Source: JBJELF01 sp051879015 (GTDB taxonomy: Bacteria > Bacillota > Clostridia > Lachnospirales > Lachnospiraceae). From it: a stretch of DNA of 15,487 bases. Below, piece by piece: positions 7,391 to 13,728 of this stretch. Location of the stretch: contig JBJELF010000072.1 in the NCBI GenBank assembly GCA_051879015.1, positions 1-15,487 of the forward strand, written 5' to 3'. The position numbers and the translations under genes were made by a program. Under the pieces are notes generated by a model. It was not told where the DNA came from, made no database searches, and was given only the letters and a program-made list of their open reading frames with translations. Every line of letters begins with the position of its first letter. Positions within the stretch are counted from its first letter, which is position 1.

Positions 7391-7406
7391 ACCTTTTGAC
7401 TTTGGT
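7391..7406. promoter_or_regulatory. ACC-N10-GGT box at the csd transcription start
   Basis: On the minus strand ACC and GGT flank a 10-base centre containing GTCAAA. It begins three bases downstream of the csd -10 box. The 5'-nucleotidase promoter has the same box with the same spacing (12301-12316); the two can be aligned from the -10 box as TAT[GA]ATG[GA]TACCA and onward. The binding protein is unknown. Confidence 0.45.
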
Positions 7407-7409
7407 ACC

Positions 7410-7438
7410 ATCATATCACATACTTATCAAGATTTCAA
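7410..7438 (-). promoter_or_regulatory. Promoter of the csd-lysR operon
   Basis: On the minus strand, TTGAAA (7433-7438) and TATGAT (7410-7415) are 17 bases apart. The predicted start near 7403 leaves a leader of about 210 bases before the cysteine desulfurase ATG. Confidence 0.7.
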
Positions 7439-7444
7439 ATAAAT

Positions 7445-7472
7445 AAATCAATAAAATCAATAATTATTATTG
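7445..7472. promoter_or_regulatory. Candidate LysR-binding region between divergent promoters
   Basis: Between the two -35 boxes lie two copies of AAATCAATAA (7445-7454 and 7454-7463, nine-base period) running into the dyad CAATAAT-T-ATTATTG (7458-7472), which overlaps the yedE -35 box. LysR regulators often bind AT-rich dyads between divergent operons, and a LysR gene is in the csd operon. The region is AT-rich, so some symmetry may be chance. Confidence 0.4.
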
Positions 7473-7499
7473 GCATGATTTTCAAACTTTTGCTATACT
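7470..7499 (+). promoter_or_regulatory. Promoter of the yedE-yedF-DUF3343-selD operon
   Basis: TTGGCA (7470-7475) and TATACT (7494-7499) are separated by 18 bases, with a TG two bases before the -10 box (extended -10). Transcription would start near 7506, which rules out the upstream in-frame ATG at 7475 as the yedE start. Confidence 0.75.
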
Positions 7500-7546
7500 G
7501 GCTATGTTTTTTAACAATACTTTTTTACGAAAGGCAGGGTAATTTT

Positions 7547-8635
7547 ATGAACCTAAAAAACGAAAAACGTAACATTATTATCGCCGGTGTTATCATCGGC
7601 ATCATCGCCTCTCTTCTGGTATTCTTTGGCAATCCAACAAACATGGGCTTTTGTATTGCCTGCTTTTTGCGTGATACCAGTGGAGCTCTTGGCCTTCACA
7701 CCGCATCAGCTGTTCAATACATAAGACCTGAAATTATTGGTCTGGTATTGGGAAGCTTCCTGTTGGCATGTTTCCGCAAGGAATTTTCTCCCCGCGGCGG
7801 CAGTGCTCCATTAACCCGTTTCATCTTAGGATTCTTTGTTATGATTGGCTGTCTGATGTTTTTGGGCTGCCCATTCCGTATGATTCTCCGTCTGGCAGGC
7901 GGTGACTTAAACGCTATCTTTGGTCTGGTTGGTTTCATCTGCGGAATTCTTGCTGGCGTATTTTTCTTGAGCAAAGGATACAGCTTAAAGAGAACCTATC
8001 GTCTTCCTGTAGCAGAAGGCGCCCTCATGCCAGCTATCGAAGTTGTTATGCTGATTTTACTGGTCGCAGCACCTTCCTTCATTTACTTTACGGAAGCAGG
8101 CGGCGGTCCAGGTGCAAAACATGCTGCCATTCTTTTGAGTCTTGGAGGTGGCTTGATTGTAGGTGTCCTCGCTCAGTACACCCGTCTTTGCATGGTTGGC
8201 GGTATTCGTGACGTCGTACTTTTCAAGGAATGGAAACTGTTGGCAGGCTTTATCGCAATCTTAGTCAGCGCATTAATTTGTAATCTGATTTTAACAGCAG
8301 TCACCGAGGGTACCTATTTTAATCTTGGTTTTGCTGAACAAGCCATTGCTCACACCGACGGACTGTGGAATGCGCTCGGTATGTTCTTAACTGGCTTCGG
8401 CTGTGTCCTTTTAGGCGGATGCCCACTTCGTCAGCTGGTTTTGTCTGGCGAAGGAAATACAGACAGTGCTATCACCGTAATCGGTTTGATGGTTGGCGCT
8501 GCTTTCGCTCACAACTTCGGTCTGGCTTCCAGCGCCGCTGGTCCTACCACCAACGGAAAGATTGCTGTTATTATCGGTATTGTCGTAGTTGCTGTTATCG
8601 CCTGCGCCAACACCTTCCGCAAACAAGAAGCATAA
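7547..8635 (+). CDS. yedE: YedE-family selenium metabolism membrane protein
   Basis: A 362-residue polytopic membrane protein of the YeeE/YedE (sulfur/selenium transport) family, thought to move a selenium or sulfur species across the membrane. I see about nine or ten hydrophobic segments and a duplicated architecture: the first half has MGFCIACFLRD (C36, C39) and GCPFRM (C108); the second has TRLCMVGGIRD (C215) and GGCPLRQ (C292). These paired cysteine motifs in membrane segments are the family hallmark and may carry the chalcogen. The ATG at 7547 is chosen because it lies downstream of the promoter and has AGGCAGGG just upstream; the longer reading from 7475 would start inside the promoter. 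It is the first of four tightly packed genes ending in selD, which points to selenium rather than general sulfur. The transported species is not known from the sequence. Confidence 0.9.
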   Translation: MNLKNEKRNIIIAGVIIGIIASLLVFFGNPTNMGFCIACFLRDTSGALGLHTASAVQYIRPEIIGLVLGSFLLACFRKEFSPRGGSAPLTRFILGFFVMIGCLMFLGCPFRMILRLAGGDLNAIFGLVGFICGILAGVFFLSKGYSLKRTYRLPVAEGALMPAIEVVMLILLVAAPSFIYFTEAGGGPGAKHAAILLSLGGGLIVGVLAQYTRLCMVGGIRDVVLFKEWKLLAGFIAILVSALICNLILTAVTEGTYFNLGFAEQAIAHTDGLWNALGMFLTGFGCVLLGGCPLRQLVLSGEGNTDSAITVIGLMVGAAFAHNFGLASSAAGPTTNGKIAVIIGIVVVAVIACANTFRKQEA

Positions 8636-8656
8636 AAAAGAAAAGGAGAAAATGAA

Positions 8657-8857
8657 ATGTTAGATGCAAGAGGACTTTCTTGTCCAGAACCTGTACTTAT
8701 GATTCGCAACGCTATGGCTTCCAAAAAATCCAGCTACCAGATGGTAGTGGATAACCCTACTTCTCGCGAAAATGTTACTCGCTATGCAGAGCATCAGGGT
8801 TACAAAGTGACTGTTACTGAAAAAGATGGCGAATACACACTTAACATGACAAAATAA
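8657..8857 (+). CDS. yedF: TusA/SirA-like minimal YedF, putative selenium carrier
   Basis: A 66-residue protein made up solely of a TusA (SirA-like) fold. The conserved LSCPEPV near the N terminus carries C9, the residue that holds a persulfide, or by inference a perselenide, in this family. In many genomes YedF has about 200 residues, with a second DsrE-like domain following the TusA part; here that domain is absent and the gene ends normally after one domain. It would relay sulfur or selenium from the cysteine desulfurase or YedE toward SelD. AAGGAG (8643-8648) lies eight bases before the ATG. It follows yedE by 21 bases and overlaps the next gene by one base. Confidence 0.88.
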   Translation: MLDARGLSCPEPVLMIRNAMASKKSSYQMVVDNPTSRENVTRYAEHQGYKVTVTEKDGEYTLNMTK

Positions 8858-9105
8858 TGATGAAATATATCGCAACTTTTTATTCTCATTTTGGTGCAAT
8901 CCGTTTCAAAAAAATCTGTGAAAAACAACATATATCTGCTAAAATAATGCCAGTGCCGCGTAACCTCAGCAGCAGCTGCGGCACCTGTGTCCAGTACGAA
9001 TCAAACGCTCCCTGTCCCATCGAGCAATTTCCCGAGGAAGTGGAGCAGGCTGTGTTGGTGGAACAGGATGGTTATACGATATTGTATCGAGCAGAAAACA
9101 GTTAA
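8857..9105 (+). CDS. DUF3343 protein, putative Se/S carrier
   Basis: An 82-residue protein of the DUF3343 family, described as a putative selenium/sulfur carrier. The N-terminal YIATFYSHFGAIRF segment and the PVPRNLSSSCGTC core (C41, C44 as CxxC) are characteristic, and C53 lies nearby in APCPI. The cysteine pair is presumably the chalcogen-binding site; no activity is established. Its ATG shares one base with the yedF stop (TAATG), and there is no recognisable ribosome binding site, so translation is probably coupled to yedF. A second ATG at 8860 is an alternative start. Its place between yedF and selD, with 18 bases to selD, supports delivery of selenium to selenophosphate synthetase. Confidence 0.85.
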   Translation: MMKYIATFYSHFGAIRFKKICEKQHISAKIMPVPRNLSSSCGTCVQYESNAPCPIEQFPEEVEQAVLVEQDGYTILYRAENS

Positions 9106-9123
9106 GGAGCATATCAATTAGTT

Positions 9124-10161
9124 ATGGAAACAGAAATAAAATTAACAAAATTAGCAAGCTGTGCAGGCTGTGGTGCAAAGGTCGGTGCAGGAACACTGGT
9201 TCATATGTTGGAAGGATTTCGCACCCACTCGGACCCTCGTCTCATTGTGGGCTATGACAAGAGCGATGACGCCAGCGTTTATGTCATCAATGACGATTTA
9301 GCTTTAGTGCAGACCACTGACTTTTTTCCCCCCATTGTCGATGACCCATTTTTATATGGTCAAATCGCTGCCACCAATGCCTTAAGCGATGTCTATGCCA
9401 TGGGTGGAGAACCAAAATTAGCGCTGAATATCATGTGTCTTGCTGAAAATATGGACAAACACACCGTACAGGAAATTTTGCGTGGAGGATATGAAAAGGC
9501 CTATGAAGCAGGAACCATTATCACTGGAGGTCATACCATTCAAGGAGCTGAGCCAATCTACGGACTTGCCGTATCTGGTTTTGTTGACCCCAAGAAAGTG
9601 CTGACTAACAGCAATGCAAAACCTGGAGATGTATTGATTTTGACCAAACCGCTTGGAATCGGTGTGCTGACCACCGCCGCCAAAGGCAATCTGGTTGAAC
9701 AGTCTGTATTAGACCGTATCTATAGACAAATGGCCACTCTCAATAAAACCGCCCGTGATATTATGGTACAGTACCCCATACATAGCTGTACCGATGTAAC
9801 TGGCTTTGCTCTGATGGGACATAGCTTTGAAATGGCACAAGGCAGTAACGTTTCCATTCACATTTTGGCAGACAAGGTACCCTATCATAAAGAAGCATTT
9901 GAATTTGCTGATATGGGATTTATCCCAGCAGGTGCCTACCGAAACCGCCAGTATGCTCAGGCAGGTGTAACAATTATTGGAAATGTGAGCCGTGCATTGG
10001 AAGATATCTTCTATGACCCACAGACCAGCGGCGGACTTCTGATGGCAATACCAAAGGAATATGCAGACAGTTGCCTCAAGCAGCTGCAGGAGAAGATTCC
10101 TGAGGCAGCTATCATTGGATATGTAACTGAAAAGATAGACAATTTCATTTATCTGGAGTGA
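9124..10161 (+). CDS. selD: Selenophosphate synthetase (selenide, water dikinase)
   Basis: This cytosolic enzyme uses ATP and selenide to make selenophosphate, the donor for selenocysteine tRNA, 2-selenouridine and the labile selenium cofactor. At 345 residues it is full length. The glycine-rich N-terminal segment holds C16 and K19 in CAGCGAK, equivalent to the essential C17 and K20 of E. coli SelD. The second cysteine of the E. coli motif is alanine here, and an extra C13 lies just before. D49 (SDDAS), D66 (TTDFF) and D89 (NALSDVYAMGG) match the ATP/Mg-binding aspartates, and the C-terminal PQTSGGLL motif is present. Many clostridial SelD proteins have selenocysteine at the active site; this one is read as Cys, so it can be made without selenium. 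AAGGAG overlaps the stop of the previous gene, with 14 bases to the ATG. It is the last gene of the operon. Confidence 0.96.
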   Translation: METEIKLTKLASCAGCGAKVGAGTLVHMLEGFRTHSDPRLIVGYDKSDDASVYVINDDLALVQTTDFFPPIVDDPFLYGQIAATNALSDVYAMGGEPKLALNIMCLAENMDKHTVQEILRGGYEKAYEAGTIITGGHTIQGAEPIYGLAVSGFVDPKKVLTNSNAKPGDVLILTKPLGIGVLTTAAKGNLVEQSVLDRIYRQMATLNKTARDIMVQYPIHSCTDVTGFALMGHSFEMAQGSNVSIHILADKVPYHKEAFEFADMGFIPAGAYRNRQYAQAGVTIIGNVSRALEDIFYDPQTSGGLLMAIPKEYADSCLKQLQEKIPEAAIIGYVTEKIDNFIYLE

Positions 10162-10205
10162 ACGACACATGAGACAGCATAAATACTGCCTCATATTTCC
10201 AAACG

Positions 10206-10241
10206 AAAAAGTAGGTATTACTTAAAATACCTACTTTTTTT
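10206..10241. terminator. Bidirectional terminator between selD and the 5'-nucleotidase gene
   Basis: A 14-bp stem (10206-10219 with 10226-10239) around a 6-base loop has A-rich left and T-rich right flanks, giving a T-run on either strand. It serves convergent selD and the phosphoesterase gene, whose stop is only four bases away. Confidence 0.9.
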
Positions 10242-10244
10242 AGT

Positions 10245-12239
10245 TTAAATATTATTCTCTCTTCTTTGCTTTTTTCTTTTGCAGTTTTTGCGAATTGCCA
10301 ACATAATCAATACAATAACTGTAATGATAACTAATACCACTCCATAAATAGCCAGCGCAATGTGATTTGGTCGCTTTACCAAATCAATGAAATTATGGCT
10401 GTCCGTATCTGTCTTTCTTCCCTCTAAGGCGCCATAACGAACTGGAATCTGTGAAATACCATCTTCATTTTTTTCAAAAGATTCCAGATACATCGCTAAT
10501 GCATACCAGGCTTTCAGCTCCGATCCATTCTCATCATAAACCAGATACTGCTCAAAATTATCAATGACATTTCCATTCTTATCTTTCGGTGCAATCTTTA
10601 GAATTCCCATAGAAGTATTCTCAACTGCTCCCAACATCTGAGCCGAGTACAAATCCGCTACTACACGATACAATTTATCATCTTCCAATTCCACCCGCTG
10701 GGAGTTGGCTGCCGCCAAGTCATCTTGAATCCATACATCGGTCACACGATTTAAAATCAGACGATTGCTGTTGTATTCCCAGTGGACACCGCTGGCATAC
10801 AACTGAGCTGCAGGCATCAGTCCCGACACCGATACATCAATCTCTGCCACTGTTTTCAACTCCTTGCCTGTCAGGTACACACTAACCAGCGGATAACCTG
10901 GAATACGGTCAATACCGATACCCAATGCACTGACATTAAACACATCTGAGACAGTCAGTTCCCCCTTCTGTAATGTATCTCGAATACAGCCATATGGGGA
11001 AACGGTCATAGTGACAGGCTCATAATTTTCACCCTCCACTTTTGAGACAGCATACACATAGGAATCGGCAATCACACTGCCAAGAGTTTCCTCCCTCAAA
11101 ACAGTACCCAGCTCAGCCATTTGTGTAAATTCAATATCATTCTCTGCGATTACTTGATCAAAGGTATAACCAAACTGGCCCAGATAAATTTCATTGACCA
11201 TTTGTTTGTAAACTTCCAGCTCTTTTAAAATAGCGTCATCTGCCTTCACCGATTCATCGACGGGATTCAGCACATAACGCTCCACATTCCAGCGTCCATT
11301 CTCTCGCTGCACCAAGTCTACCTCACCTAAAAACTGAGCGTAACAAGCAGCCGAAACAATATAAGTATCTCCTACCTGAATATAATCATCTAATTCCGTA
11401 TGAGTGTGAGCACTGATAATCACATCAATCTCTGGCACTTCCTTTGCCAAAATTTCATCTTCAGACTGCTTCGGATTATCGCTGGTACCGCTATGAGACA
11501 AGCAGACAATCATATCTACGCCCTCCTGCTGCAGCTGCTTAACCATTTCCTTGGAAGTATCTACAATGCTGTCAAACACTAAACCGCTCTCTGGCGCACA
11601 CTCCGCTGCATCCTCACCTAATACCCCATAAATTCCAATGCGTACTCCACCTCTTTCGATGATAAGATAAGGCGTACTGCCATAGGCATCCAAAGCTTCT
11701 TTGATGAGCATATTTTCATCCGTCGTATTCTTTGTCCAATCAATATTGGCAATCAAAAATGCTGGCAGCTGTAAAGTCTCATCCTCCTCTGCATTCTCCA
11801 AGGCTGACGCAAACATATTGGCAACTCCCTCACTGCGATAATCAAACTCATGATTACCAAAGGTAGTCGCATCAAAGCCCAACTTACCGAGCATGGTCAG
11901 CTCTGCTGCCTCTGTTTCATAAACTGTCTGGTACAATGTACCCATAGAAAAATCTCCGCCATCCAACAAAAAAGTTGCTTCATTCTCCTGACTCTTTTCC
12001 TGAATCAAAGTGGACAGCTTAGCAAGACCGCCAATCATCACTGTATCTCCCGCCTCATTTTCGGATTTATAAGCATCCAAATGAGAATGAATATCATGAG
12101 TAAACAGAATCTTTACTTTTTTTTCTTTCTCACTGTTATCTGCTCTGACTGCTATTCTCTGCATTGCTGTCAACATAATCAAGCATAAACCAAAGCATAG
12201 TATACAGCTCATTATTTTTCTTTTTTTCCCCATTATCAT
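10245..12239 (-). CDS. Membrane-anchored 5'-nucleotidase/2',3'-cyclic phosphodiesterase family protein
   Basis: A 664-residue surface enzyme that probably removes phosphate from extracellular nucleotides. An N-terminal signal peptide (basic residues 4-8, hydrophobic core to about 25) is followed by a calcineurin-like metallophosphatase domain: D49 and H51 (THDIHSH), D96 (DGGD), N129/H130 (GNHE), H249 (SHSG) and H278/H280 (SAHTH). The 5'-nucleotidase C-terminal domain, the substrate-binding part, follows from about 380 (LGSVIADSY, then SALGIGIDRIPGYPLVSVYL). One hydrophobic helix (about 627-648) and a Lys/Arg-rich tail form a C-terminal membrane anchor. I choose the ATG at 12239 because GGAGG lies six bases upstream; an ATG at 12233 is possible, and the longer frame to 12278 would cross a leader hairpin. 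It is a single-gene unit with its own strong promoter. The exact substrate, nucleoside monophosphate, cyclic nucleotide or UDP-sugar, cannot be decided. Confidence 0.9.
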   Translation of the reverse strand: MIMGKKRKIMSCILCFGLCLIMLTAMQRIAVRADNSEKEKKVKILFTHDIHSHLDAYKSENEAGDTVMIGGLAKLSTLIQEKSQENEATFLLDGGDFSMGTLYQTVYETEAAELTMLGKLGFDATTFGNHEFDYRSEGVANMFASALENAEEDETLQLPAFLIANIDWTKNTTDENMLIKEALDAYGSTPYLIIERGGVRIGIYGVLGEDAAECAPESGLVFDSIVDTSKEMVKQLQQEGVDMIVCLSHSGTSDNPKQSEDEILAKEVPEIDVIISAHTHTELDDYIQVGDTYIVSAACYAQFLGEVDLVQRENGRWNVERYVLNPVDESVKADDAILKELEVYKQMVNEIYLGQFGYTFDQVIAENDIEFTQMAELGTVLREETLGSVIADSYVYAVSKVEGENYEPVTMTVSPYGCIRDTLQKGELTVSDVFNVSALGIGIDRIPGYPLVSVYLTGKELKTVAEIDVSVSGLMPAAQLYASGVHWEYNSNRLILNRVTDVWIQDDLAAANSQRVELEDDKLYRVVADLYSAQMLGAVENTSMGILKIAPKDKNGNVIDNFEQYLVYDENGSELKAWYALAMYLESFEKNEDGISQIPVRYGALEGRKTDTDSHNFIDLVKRPNHIALAIYGVVLVIITVIVLIMLAIRKNCKRKKQRRENNI

Positions 12240-12254
12240 ACCAATCCTCCATTC

Positions 12255-12275
12255 TGCCGCCTCTAGCTGGCGGCA
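12255..12275 (-). promoter_or_regulatory. GC-rich hairpin in the nucleotidase leader
   Basis: TGCCGCC (12255-12261) and GGCGGCA (12269-12275) form a perfect 7-bp stem with a 7-base loop in an otherwise AT-rich leader. It lies a few bases upstream of the GGAGG ribosome binding site, where it could stabilise the mRNA or affect initiation. It does not overlap the binding site, so it need not block it. Confidence 0.5.
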
Positions 12276-12298
12276 CATATATTTACAAAGAATTCAAA

Positions 12299-12318
12299 AT
12301 ACCATTTGACCCTGGTAT
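12299..12318. promoter_or_regulatory. Inverted repeat at the nucleotidase transcription start, shared with csd
   Basis: ATACCA and TGGTAT flank an 8-base centre (TTTGACCC). The box starts one base after the -10 hexamer, covering the transcription start. Its ACC-N10-GGT core and its distance from the -10 box equal those at the csd promoter. This position suits a repressor. The regulator is not known. Confidence 0.55.
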
Positions 12319-12319
12319 C

Positions 12320-12348
12320 ATTATATTGAGTATTCATCTATGCGTCAA
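12320..12348 (-). promoter_or_regulatory. Promoter of the 5'-nucleotidase gene
   Basis: On the minus strand, TTGACG (12343-12348) and a perfect TATAAT (12320-12325) are 17 bases apart. The predicted leader is about 75 bases. Confidence 0.8.
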
Positions 12349-12456
12349 GGCAGCAATTTTATTTTTTTCTTTTATTAATCTTCTTTTAAGTATTAATATA
12401 TCTTTTATTGCGTTATTATATATCTTATTATATAGTTTTAATTACTATATTATGTA

Positions 12457-12485
12457 TTGACAATCGTTTGGTTATCCATTATAAT
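12457..12485 (+). promoter_or_regulatory. Promoter of the nitronate monooxygenase gene
   Basis: Perfect consensus boxes TTGACA (12457-12462) and TATAAT (12480-12485) have the ideal 17-base spacing. This is the strongest-looking promoter in the window and gives a leader of about 80 bases. Confidence 0.85.
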
Positions 12486-12572
12486 AATTTCAATTCTTGC
12501 TGGTAGCGTCAACATCTTCGTTGATGGCTCTCTGAACACAAAACAAAATCTTATGGAGGTCTCACACAATCA

Positions 12573-13685
12573 ATGAGTATCAAAACATTAAAAATAGGAA
12601 ATAAAACCGCTAAACTGCCACTCATTCAAGGTGGAATGGGGGTAGGTGTCAGTCTCGCCAAGCTAGCCGGAGCTGTGGCAAAAGAAGGCGGCATTGGTAT
12701 CATTTCTTCTGCCCAGATTGGTTTTATGGAGCCAGATTTTAATACCAATACAAACGCAGCCAACTTAAGAGCCATCAAAACGCAACTGCAAAAAGCTCGA
12801 GAACTATCCAAAAAAACAGATGGCAGCTGTGACGGTCTGATTGGTTTTAATATCATGACAGCTCTCCACAACTATGCTGACCACGTCCGCACCGCCGCTC
12901 AAGCTGGTGCTGATGTCATTATCTCGGGTGCAGGACTTCCTGTCAAATTGCCCGAATACGTGGTGGGCACTGATACAAAAATCGCACCCATCGTATCCTC
13001 CGAGAAAGCAGCACGCATCCTTTTGAAAAATTGGGACAAACATTATGGACGCACGGCTGACTTTTTAGTCATTGAAGGTGCCCATGCAGGCGGTCATCTC
13101 GGCTTTAAGCATGACGAATTAGAACATATTTATGAAGATGGTTATGATGCCTCTTATGATGAAGAAATTAAAAAAATTATTGCCTGCACACAGGAATATG
13201 CTGCAAAATATAAGACTGAAATTCCTGTTATCGTAGCAGGCGGAATTATGAATGCCAAACAGGCGCAACATGCCTTTGAGCTCGGTGCAGACGGTATTCA
13301 GGTAGCCACTCCTTTTGTCACCACGGAAGAATGCGATGCTTCTCTAGCCTTCAAGCAGGCCTACATTAATGCCCGCAAAGAAGATATTGAAATCGTCATC
13401 AGCCCTGTAGGTATGCCCGCTCGTGCCATTCACAATCCATTTTTAGAAAAAATTTATGCGGAACGCGAACCTATCGCTCGCTGTCACCGCTGTCTTGAAA
13501 AATGCAATCCCAAAACCACACCTTACTGCATCACTCAGGCGCTCATTCGCTCCGTCCAGGGTGACGTGGAGAATGGGTTAATTTTCTGTGGCGATAATGC
13601 TGCTTACTTAGACAAAATCACAACTGTAAAAGATGTCATTCAGACTTTACTGCCGACTGATGTTGCCAGTAAGACGACACTATAA
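12573..13685 (+). CDS. Nitronate monooxygenase (2-nitropropane dioxygenase) family flavoprotein
   Basis: A 370-residue FMN-binding TIM-barrel protein. Family marks are PLIQGGMGVGVS (residues 16-27), GFNIM (91-95), the phosphate/flavin-contacting VIEGAHAGGHLG (166-177), with H175 in the place of the family's catalytic histidine, and AGGIMNAKQA followed by LGADGIQVATPF (222-248). Known relatives oxidise nitronates to carbonyl compounds, or act as enoyl-ACP reductase (FabK); this one lacks obvious FabK context. An unusual C-terminal part (about 300-345) carries C304, C307, C311, C319 and C339, which suggests a metal or iron-sulfur site, though this is inference. The GGAGG at 12555-12559 is 13 bases from the ATG, a rather long spacing, but no better start is visible. 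It is a single-gene unit between divergent and convergent neighbours. The true substrate in an anaerobe is uncertain. Confidence 0.85.
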   Translation: MSIKTLKIGNKTAKLPLIQGGMGVGVSLAKLAGAVAKEGGIGIISSAQIGFMEPDFNTNTNAANLRAIKTQLQKARELSKKTDGSCDGLIGFNIMTALHNYADHVRTAAQAGADVIISGAGLPVKLPEYVVGTDTKIAPIVSSEKAARILLKNWDKHYGRTADFLVIEGAHAGGHLGFKHDELEHIYEDGYDASYDEEIKKIIACTQEYAAKYKTEIPVIVAGGIMNAKQAQHAFELGADGIQVATPFVTTEECDASLAFKQAYINARKEDIEIVISPVGMPARAIHNPFLEKIYAEREPIARCHRCLEKCNPKTTPYCITQALIRSVQGDVENGLIFCGDNAAYLDKITTVKDVIQTLLPTDVASKTTL

Positions 13686-13689
13686 ATTC

Positions 13690-13723
13690 TCAGGGGCAAT
13701 CAATTCAAATTGATTGCCCCTGA
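13690..13723. terminator. Inverted repeat between convergent nitronate monooxygenase and modC genes
   Basis: A perfect 16-bp repeat (13690-13705 with 13708-13723) has a 2-base centre, so the actual loop would be a few bases larger. The GC-rich base of the stem and its place between two stop codons suggest a two-way terminator. Flanking T-runs are weak on both sides. Confidence 0.75.
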
Positions 13724-13728
13724 AAGCT

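Larger units (their letters stand above)
12240..12572. other. Intergenic region between divergent nucleotidase and nitronate monooxygenase genes
   Basis: These 333 bases hold both divergent promoters, the nucleotidase leader hairpin and the ACC-N10-GGT box, each listed separately. From about 12349 to 12456 the DNA is extremely AT-rich with no reading frame or clear repeat. On the plus-strand side, the leader can form a small hairpin (12505-12529, about nine pairs with one bulge) between the promoter and the GGAGG at 12555-12559. No gene was found. Confidence 0.6.

Noticed and set aside
7475..7546. Upstream ATG of yedE at 7475
   Set aside because: It overlaps the promoter spacer and would precede the transcription start; the ATG at 7547 has its own ribosome binding site.
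8365..8724. Open frames overlapping yedE and yedF on both strands
   Set aside because: They are shadows of well-recognised genes, with no ribosome binding sites and unnatural residue composition. The same applies to other overlapping frames across the window.
9124..10161. SelD as a selenoprotein
   Set aside because: The catalytic position (residue 16) is a normal cysteine codon and there is no in-frame UGA.
10169..10194. Imperfect inverted repeat just after selD as a separate terminator
   Set aside because: It has two mismatches on the plus strand and no T-run; the adjacent repeat at 10206-10241 is a far better terminator.
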